A stretch of 64,000 nucleotides of DNA from Epiperipatus broadwayi. Its lineage: Eukaryota > Onychophora > Udeonychophora > Euonychophora > Peripatidae. Of this stretch, positions 56,544 through 64,000 are shown one piece after another; within the stretch, counting starts at the first letter, position 1; each line of letters opens with the position of its first letter. The stretch is from positions 4,572,953-4,636,952 of the forward strand of contig JAQFVV010012405.1 in assembly GCA_028023455.1 (NCBI GenBank), read 5' to 3'. The notes beneath the pieces were generated by a model, which was not told the origin of the DNA, made no database searches, and saw only the letters and a list, made by a program, of their open reading frames with translations. The position numbers and the translations under genes were made by a program.

Positions 56544-57880
56544 ATTTTTGTTCTTGCTTTTAAAAATAAAAGCATTTTTTTGAACAATACTTGTGAAAAT
56601 TTGAACTTTAACAATGATTAGATCAGTATCATGGGGTTTTTAATGTTTTAATTTTTAAAAGTTTTATTTTTATTGTTTTATCTTTATGTTTTATCGTATT
56701 TAAAATGTAAATTAGTCTTGAAATAGACTACTGCAAGCCGTATGCAATCCAAGAACTTTAAAATATATGTGAGGAAGCATTCAGGCTCAGCAAGTTGTGT
56801 TTTGCATAAAGTAAAATTATACATGCAAATATTAAAATTATATTAAAACTAAATTAGACAATTGCCATTATTTGTTGGTGTAATTTCAGTTTGCAATGCT
56901 ACTTTTAATTGGTTGTTTTTCTGGTTACATCATATCTAAAATTAACTTTAAAAAATATTGAAAATTCTCATAACTTTATTATATTTACATTTAAAAAGCT
57001 ATAGAAAATTCGATATTTTAAAGTGTATTCATCATAGATTTCCGTTATTTATATTTAATGATAACCATGCCAATCAGAGGGGGGGATAAAAGGTGCAACT
57101 GCCCAGTCCTCACAAAATCAGGAGCCTCAACTTGGCAACAATATGTTAAACTAAAATATATATATGGCAAATCAGGTTACCCCAAAAAATATTCGAGAAA
57201 AACTTTTCCAAGCAGGCGTAAGAGGTGAAAGCATAAGCCAGTTTAGGTATAAGGTACCAATTTGATAACTCTGGTAGTACTCAGAGACCAGCAGTACTAA
57301 TAGTCTCAGTCCCCTGTCAGTTCTGTGCTAACAGTGTTTTACAGTACTAACAGTGCTAAGGTAAATTTATCCTATCCAAATGCTATCTGAATCTGATCTG
57401 CTTGCTTGTTTCTATGACTCTGAACTAACTGTTCCCAGAGTCCTGTTTTCAGCCCTATAAGTAAAACTGTAGTTTTTTCTTTCTCCCAAGTTATTTTAAA
57501 TTTTGAAGGACCTCTAAAATTAGTTACCTTGCATTTTCTCTGAAAGGCCTTGTGAGTACCATAAAATCTTATACTTTTCTCATTTAGAAGGTTTATGGAA
57601 TTCTGTAATGGTAATGGTTTCATTAAAAAAGCATAGTGATATGTTTTTAATTAACCATAAAACTCTTTCCACAACTGTTTATTTCAGAAATTGAAGCCGT
57701 ATACTTCTGGAATTCCACTGCTGAAAAATTTACTAAAATTTTTCATGAAATATTGCTTTTTGACAGCAGTTGTCTTTTAATATTGTCATTTGATTTATAA
57801 TCTATATATTTATTTTAAAATATTTTTAAATTTTATTACATTCATCAAGAGACTAAACATCCCTGATTGACCCGATATAT
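56544..57880. other. Non-coding stretch
   Basis: No gene recognised. A moderately GC-richer part at 57100-57380 (AGTACTAACAGTGCTAAGG repeats) and the minus frame 57372-57623 show no known motif. It could be the eroded 5' part of the following LINE, or another repeat. Confidence 0.45.
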
Positions 57881-57884
57881 TATA

Positions 57885-58826
57885 TGCCAGACCTCCTCTT
57901 TTACATTGATGCAGCTTTGGTTCCTGTTTCCTTCTCAGACTATATGGCACTAGTTATCTATCTAGAAGCTATTTCAGCTTGCTTCCCATGGGGCCCAGAA
58001 AAACTATGCATATGGTTACAAAGACCAGCATAACAGAAGCCATAGTTTCTCAGGCCTACATTTATTTCTGAAAGATCAAGTTGATCCTTTCCCTTCCACC
58101 AGAAGAAGTCTGGTTTACTTATATCGGTATTCTTCAATACATTCTAAACCCCATCACACAAGGAAAATTAAAGGTCCAAATAGCCTACTCAGAGACCTCA
58201 CAAACATTGAAAAACTACAAATGCTGCATCAGAATCATTCCAACATAAAAGACATCATATCACTTTAAAACTTTTACTGTACTAAACAAAAATCACTTGT
58301 AGGATATCCTATAATGTTATTTATCAGTCCTTCTGAACTGGACTGGCTGGAAGCCAGGGACCCAGGTGAGCATGGCACATGGAAGCCCTACTTAAAAAGA
58401 AACAGTCTCTCCCAGATAGCATTCATCCATGACTACATGGCATCCCTAAGTTAAGCCAGTTTATGGTTCCCATCATGTTCAAAATGATTGAACACTTAGC
58501 TACAGGACACAGAAATATAGCTAATCTATATCTGGTTGCTTTCATGCCATTTTTGAAAAAACAAAAACCATTCACTGATTTAACCAGTATTCAACCAATC
58601 TCCATGACCCCATTGCTTATCAAAATAATGGTGTCAGGCATCAAGGATCAAATTCAACTTATAATTCTTAAACACATTCTCCTAATCAATATAGGAAAAA
58701 AGGCTCTTCCACCTTACATGCTATGACTAATGTTACGGCTCTCATTGACTATATCAGGAATACAAAAGAAATCTAAACCCATTGCTGTCCAGTGGATATC
58801 ACTGTGGTTTTTGATTCAGTGCACAT
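57885..58826 (+). pseudogene. LINE reverse transcriptase remnant, 5' part
   Basis: PDSIHP-x-LHGIPKLSQF (about 58410-58463) and an open stretch with LTSIQPISMTPLLIKIM (about 58578-58632) match the fingers/palm entry of LINE reverse transcriptases (KAPGPDGxP...NYRPISLTPLLxKI). After a frame change come THCCPVDITVVFDSVH (to 58824), equivalent to the first catalytic aspartate box (DIxxAFDSV). Stops and frameshifts interrupt it. At 58827 it is split by copy B of the 2.1-kb element, and the frame resumes at 60886. Confidence 0.8.
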
Positions 58827-60885
58827 TGTAACGATATATAAATATGTCGTTACATTAATTTAAAATAAAAACTTAAAAGTTCACAAATAAAAGTAAAAAA
58901 CTAAACGCTAAAATTAAAATGTTTGTTAAACGTATATACATTCGCACAGATGCCAAACTTTAAAAATTTTTTTTTTTTAAAAAACAAATAAGTATTTGAA
59001 CGTACTTTTTTTATAAAAAAAAAAAGTACAAGATTTAAAAATAAAAACAGATATTAATTAATGTAATCTGTAACTGGAAATGATTGTTTATGAATTATCG
59101 AAAACCAAGCTAGCCTTGGGCTCTTGTATGATTAAAATGATCTGATGAAAGATAGATAAGAAAATAAAGAGAAATTAGCTTGACCAATGGAAGCACTAAG
59201 CCTTGGCTCGGACCCTAACGAAAGTGATGGATTAGTGACGTTTTGTTGATTGAATCTGTGTGGATAATATAAAAAGGGAAATACAGTTTTTTCGGGCAGT
59301 TCCAGCGTTGTGTGTTTGAGGTGGTAGGACGCACATACCACACTCTCTATTTAAAAAGGAAAAATGAAAAGACTGTGATACCTTGAACCAGCTATTGCCA
59401 TCTCCAGAACATTATCTTCCAATGGAGGCATCGCAGGAATTAAAAGCAGAAACCTAGACTCTTCTACCGTGAGCTATGAACTTTACAAATTAACAACAAC
59501 CAAAAAAAGTAATTAAGAACTTTCGTCATTGATTTTTTTTTTTAAAGATTCAGCTAATTTAAATTTTAAAATGAACTCTTATTTGATTTTCAAATTAATA
59601 ATTGATTGTTTAAATTTATATAGTTAAGTTTTGCTAAATTCATTTCCATTTTATTATTTTTATTTATAGTAATATTTATTGTAGAAATTATTAAATGCAT
59701 TACATTTAAGTTGGGTATAGATGTTGCATAGATTCGTTAGCGGTTGATTATGTTGTGGTTTTCACATTCGATTAGAATATATGGGTCAACGATAGCACTG
59801 CAAGCATCTTATGATGAATGCTAATGGGATTTGTATATTTCCTATGCAAGTGATGTTTATCGATGACTTTGTATTTTGATTGGTTGTGTTTAATTTGGAA
59901 TGTTTTTGACCATGGAATCAGTGCAGCTGATATGTACTCAACATTTTAAAACAAATTTTATAAAATGCATTTGTGCGAACATATCTAAATGTTAAATTTA
60001 AGTCGGGCGTGAATGGCTATATAGTTTTGTAAAGTTATATTAAGGGAGGGTAATCTTAGGTTATTCATTTCGTAGTTGAATTGGCTCAATGGATTGGATA
60101 TATTTGTGTAATTAGTAGATGTAGTATGAGATACGCTTCGGGCAGGATTGCATATATACGCCACACACCTTCTGTTTGCCTATGGATGGGTTTGTAAGTC
60201 GGCAGAAGACCGCAGTCCATTCCTATGGAGTTTTTTGTTTATTGTTCTACTCGCCAACAGATGTCACATTCCTGTTGGTGGAGAGTCAATGTCTTCTCCA
60301 TTTCTACTTATTGTTCAGATGTACATTCCTGACAGTATAGTATTTTGTGTTGTCGTATCATGCTACATTGAATACATGAATGTATCAGAGGGATTGGCGC
60401 CAGTTTGGTTGCGAAATTTGTTGCCTAAGGTTAAATCAGGGAAGAATATTTTCTTTTCAAATGCAGATCTATGTAGTCTATTCATACTTGACCATCTAAA
60501 TAAAATATTAAACACATTGAAATTTATGTAAATGTACAATTAAAGAGTAATATAAAAATCTAAAAATGTTAAACTTATTCCTCAAAATTTAAATGTTATT
60601 TTATATGTGCGTAAATAAATATTTTTATGTGTTAATTTCTGGCAGTGGCTTTTATTTATTGATATTTAAGATATAAATTAAGATATAGATTTTTATCTCT
60701 GCGTCTCCGCTGAGCTAGTGACTTGGGCTAACGATCGGAATATTAAAATAAAGTGGAATCTTAACAACGTGTATCTGCCTACTCTATAAATTTTTCTAGG
60801 CTCAAATGCCTAGATGGCACCCTGGTAGTTGCAGATATTATTTTTGCGGTTAGATTCGATCTTCACTTTCATTTCGATCATTATA
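58827..60885. mobile_element. 2.1-kb element with inverted ends, copy B
   Basis: It starts TGTAACGATATATAAATATG and ends GATCATTATA, with flanking ACAT on both sides (58823-58826 and 60886-60889). Removing it and one ACAT joins the two parts of a LINE reading frame, so the boundaries are well supported. Length (2059 bp) is close to copy A (2114 bp). Internally block Y (about 59690-59982) precedes block X (about 59985-60510), the reverse of copy A. The open frame 60148-60531 is not conserved in copy A and is probably fortuitous. It is either a non-autonomous DNA transposon (TGTNR ends, 4-bp duplication) or a solo LTR. Confidence 0.85.
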
Positions 60886-62410
60886 ACATAGACATCTTTC
60901 TGAATGCTGGTCAAGCACAATGTTCCAGCCATGATTACACAGATAATCAGCAATCTATTAAACAACAGAGAAATCTTTGTCTCACTGGATGGCAAGCTCA
61001 CACCAAGCTTCCAACCTTTTAAATCTCTCCCTCAGGGCTCCCCCTTCAAGTGCCCTATGCTTCATAGCATACCCAAACCCTCTCCTGATGGATATTGAAA
61101 TAAAATCTCCCAGGCATATTCATTCCTTCCATCAATAAACACCTCAACTCATTTGTCCACCTAGATGACATCATGGTTGTTCTACCCACCATCAAAACCC
61201 TTCCCCAACTACAATCTATTTTAAATTGGTATTCTGCAAAATTCTGTCTACAAATATACGCCAATAAATCAGCTATCTGGCAGATTAAAGCCAGGAAAAC
61301 AAATGCCATCTACCAATACTGCCAGTTCCCAATCTTCAAATCCTCAATGGCAATGGCCAGAAAAATACAGGACAGTATTCTCCAAACAACAGAACATATC
61401 ACTATATCTCTCTCTATAGTCTACCTCTCACTATATGAAAAGTAGACCTCCTGAATATAATATTACAAAAAATAACATATTACCTGCCCTTCATCAAACT
61501 AACCAGTTTCAGAACAAAAATTAACCACCTATGCACCAAACTCTTCTAAAGAGGGAAGACTGTGGTCATCAGCCTCCAATGAATCCAACTGTCTCGGAAG
61601 TTCAATGGCCTGTCTGTTTACTCTATTCAAGCAGCCATTATCCAAAAAAAATGCACAATATGCTACATAATTTAACATGCTCCTTTTGCTATAACATCAC
61701 TAAAAAGACTTCCCCAACAGATTGACCCCCATCAGGGAAAATGCCATGAATATCATCTCTTATCAATCAGCTAAATCAATACAAGCCAATTATGGACACC
61801 AATCTTGATGTTAAAATCACTTTTGTGAGATGCATACTACCTAACCAACCTTCACCCATAACCTCCTGAAAGTAGCCTCAACCTCAGGAAAGCAAAAATT
61901 AATTTAATCACCCATTTTAAAAAATGGTGTCTGAAACCCAAGTATCTGAATTTCTTCATCAAAATTAACCTTAGTGTGCTTCCTACAAACTGGTTCCTGT
62001 TTTACAAAGAGGAAACTCCAACATTGATCTGACCTGCAGTTTATGTTCTCATGAAGAGGAAACAATTGAGCACTTCATATACCATCCAAACCTTAAAACG
62101 GTCAGAGATATAGTCTCCACCAATGCCACTATCAGACCGGATCTAATTCTCTAGTTTATAAAAGTGATCCACACCGAAACATTCACAATTATTAGACTGT
62201 CCATTTTCATCTTCTATGCAATCTGGGAAGTATGCTGCAAGTTGATAATGGAACTGCCCCATCTAGATCCAGCAGGTCTGTTGTTCCACAAAACAATAGA
62301 GATCATGAAAACAGATGAGCTCATCTCTCTCAAAAAATTCTTTGAGGATTCTTGGAACCTATTCACCTTCCCAGCTAATAACAGAATGACAAACATGCTG
62401 GCCCACTAAA
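60886..62410 (+). pseudogene. LINE reverse transcriptase remnant, 3' part
   Basis: It continues from 58826 after the inserted element. MLVKHNVPAMITQIISNLLN (60904 on) and LPQGSPF follow the catalytic palm order. FVHLDDIMV can be read at about 61150-61180 in a shifted frame, in the place of the YxDD box. ANKSAIWQIK (about 61250) matches NRNKSAIWNIK in the 12.2-kb copy. SLCSHEEETIEHFIYH (about 62030-62085) is the cysteine-histidine motif. FYAIWEVC and the rest of the C-terminus run to the stop at about 62407. Many stops and frameshifts. The last segment (62164-62409) stays open for 81 codons. Confidence 0.82.
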
Positions 62411-64000
62411 CTTCAACAAAAACTCTCAGGACTTAGTATAACCTCATTTAACTTTGTATATATCCTTTCCAATTTGTATACAAGGTAATTAATAAATATG
62501 TTTTTGAAACAACAACAGATAAGGCAGAATCACAACATTACTATTTATTTTTGTTTTTAGAGGGCACTAATTTTTTTTTTAATATAGGCATTTGGGATAT
62601 TATCCATTAGCAAATATATGAAATTTTTAATTTATATAAAATGTTTTTTATTTAAACTTTACACTAAAAAATCGGAGCTGAATGTCTTTTTTCAATAGTG
62701 CTCAAAAATGCTTTTTTTTCCAAGAGAACAACTTCAAAAATTTGAAATATATTTTTATAAAATGAAACAAAGGAGTCAATGATTAATAAACTTTTAAAAT
62801 TATCTACAGTATTTAATTTATTTGTGTAATAATTAAAATAATATATGCTGCATACATAATGATTAACATTCAGGTTCTAGGCAGAATAGAAAGATTGTCA
62901 TAGGATCTTTCAAGATCAAAATCAGCTCCTAGTAACATAATAAATAACATTTCTCCAAAATGACTCGTCATCTATTTAGCCACTATTCTTATAGATACCT
63001 TCACCCTATTGATGGCCACTCTTTTTTCATCACCAAGCCTTCCAGCATAATATAAATTTTCTAATGAATGAGATCATTTATGTTTTGAAAATTCGGGGAT
63101 AATTTTGTTTTACAAGAAATTTTAATAAAAGGTTTTTTAGTACACACTTCACAAGTATTAAGTTTTTTTCTAACTTTTCAATTTGCAACTTTTGCATATC
63201 CACTAGATCACAGAAAATATTCTAGTATTTTTAGACTTTCATTATCAATTTTGAAATCGGTTCCTGACTGCCATCACAATGTTAGACATTTTGTTTTAAA
63301 AACATAAATATCATAAGTATCTTTTCAATATTACTTTTTTGTTTTCATTTGTATTTGTAATAAATTAGCAAAATATTTTCGATGACCCACAATCCAAAAG
63401 GTTATATTTTTTTTTAATATAAATTAAACTTTTTTTCTTAGACACAGCTGAACGCACTTTTAGTGTGGTACATCAGAATTATAGTTTTTGCTGATTTGAC
63501 CAGGTGTGCAGACCTGTTTATTAAGGAATAATTGACTAATAACGTTCTCCTCATCAGAAATACTCACAAAATTTAATTCATTTCCTTTTTAGAAGATTGT
63601 AAATGGGTTTAATTCGGTCTTTATATATACATTTTTTTGTGCCAGTGACTTTCATCATCGCCAGACTGTATATATTTCTACTAACTCTTCAAACTATGGA
63701 TAAAATAATATTGTAATAGTTTTAAATGATTATTATAATTTCAGGGCATACAAATTGTGATTTTAAAAATTTTAGGACATAAAAATATCCACTCTTTCCT
63801 TCTTAAGAATCAGAATATACTTCGTTTTAAAATCCAAAATATCAAATGTGAGGTTCTATTTTAAGATTAGACATATTATCAAATAACAATATAAAGTTAG
63901 ATATGGCATTGTTGTTGTAATGCTCACATTTAAAAAGATTAACAGTAATTAAATATACAAAAATTTATTCATTAGCCCGTTATATGTTCATAATCCAAAT
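62411..64000. other. Non-coding stretch with a possible Penelope-like remnant
   Basis: No gene recognised. The minus strand of 63430-63680 contains GGCGATGATGAAAGTCACTG with a following GGCAC and A7, and TCTGATGAGGAGAACG. These are reminiscent of terminal parts of Penelope-like elements, but I cannot confirm this. The rest is AT-rich. Confidence 0.4.

Noticed and set aside
57372-57623. 83-codon minus-strand open frame upstream of the LINE
   Set aside because: No recognisable motif, no conserved neighbour and no supporting copy elsewhere in the window.
60148-60531. 127-codon open frame, the longest on the plus strand
   Set aside because: It lies within copy B of the 2.1-kb element and is not preserved in the homologous block of copy A, so it is probably fortuitous.
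1-64000. CRISPR array, operons or prokaryotic genes
   Set aside because: No regularly spaced direct repeats, no long dense open frames or ribosome binding sites. Spliced exon, LINEs, SINEs and piggyBac/hAT relics indicate animal nuclear DNA.

Overview
This is a strongly AT-rich window of animal nuclear DNA: long non-coding stretches, many microsatellites, and a dense layer of mostly dead transposable elements. I recognise only one host coding feature. It is a single 186-bp exon on the minus strand (28258-28443), bounded by a consensus acceptor and donor. It encodes the conserved region C-terminal to the homeodomain of the LIM-homeodomain factor Islet (residues such as [13 protein letters not shown] and PPFQQL). 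I could not find the LIM, homeobox or terminal exons, so the window probably sits largely inside or next to long islet introns. The exon sequence and the repeat content suggest a lophotrochozoan-like invertebrate, but that placement is tentative.

Layout. 1-6.6 kb is AT-rich spacer with a 50-bp tandem duplication and one hammerhead-like motif. 6.6-8.7 kb is a hAT (ZBED5/SCAND3-like) transposase pseudogene on the minus strand, broken by a SINE. 9.7-10.8 kb is a minus-strand LINE reverse transcriptase pseudogene with a 103-bp internal duplication. 12.2-13.3 kb is a LINE C-terminus. 15.8-20 kb holds tRNA-derived SINEs, an RTE fragment and a hammerhead-bearing repeat. 22.7 kb is an inverted repeat with a hammerhead-like centre. 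28.3 kb is the islet exon. 29.2 kb is a MITE-like element. 34.7-36.2 kb is a piggyBac pseudogene. 42.5-43.3 kb is an RTE reverse transcriptase remnant. 43.6-45.7 kb is a 2.1-kb element with inverted ends. 46.5-48.8 kb holds two fold-back elements that carry hammerhead ribozyme motifs. 49.4-50.0 kb is a minus-strand LINE C-terminus. 52-56.5 kb is a SINE cluster. 57.9-62.4 kb is a LINE reverse transcriptase remnant split by a second copy of the 2.1-kb element.

The most interesting signal is a set of hammerhead self-cleaving ribozyme motifs (type I, with minimal stem III) in two unrelated-looking repeat families. In family H1 (46.5-48.8 and 56.0 kb) they lie in opposite orientations on the two arms of fold-back elements. 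The 48.3-48.8 kb element keeps both catalytic core strands, a GUC cleavage site, a long stem I and a self-complementary ACUAGU stem III suited to a dimeric ribozyme. Family H2 (4.2, 16.7, 22.8, 30.9 and 36.9 kb) has a GUGC/GCAC stem II and an AUC site; no single copy is intact, but the copies together imply an active ancestor. Such ribozymes are known in Penelope-like elements and retrozymes. No associated reverse transcriptase is visible here.

Two further items stand out. Thirteen copies of a very short, tRNA-only SINE keep the same ends but have at least three different middle segments. The two 2.1-kb elements carry two internal blocks in opposite order (X-Y versus Y-X). All calls come from reading the sequence; no database search was run.
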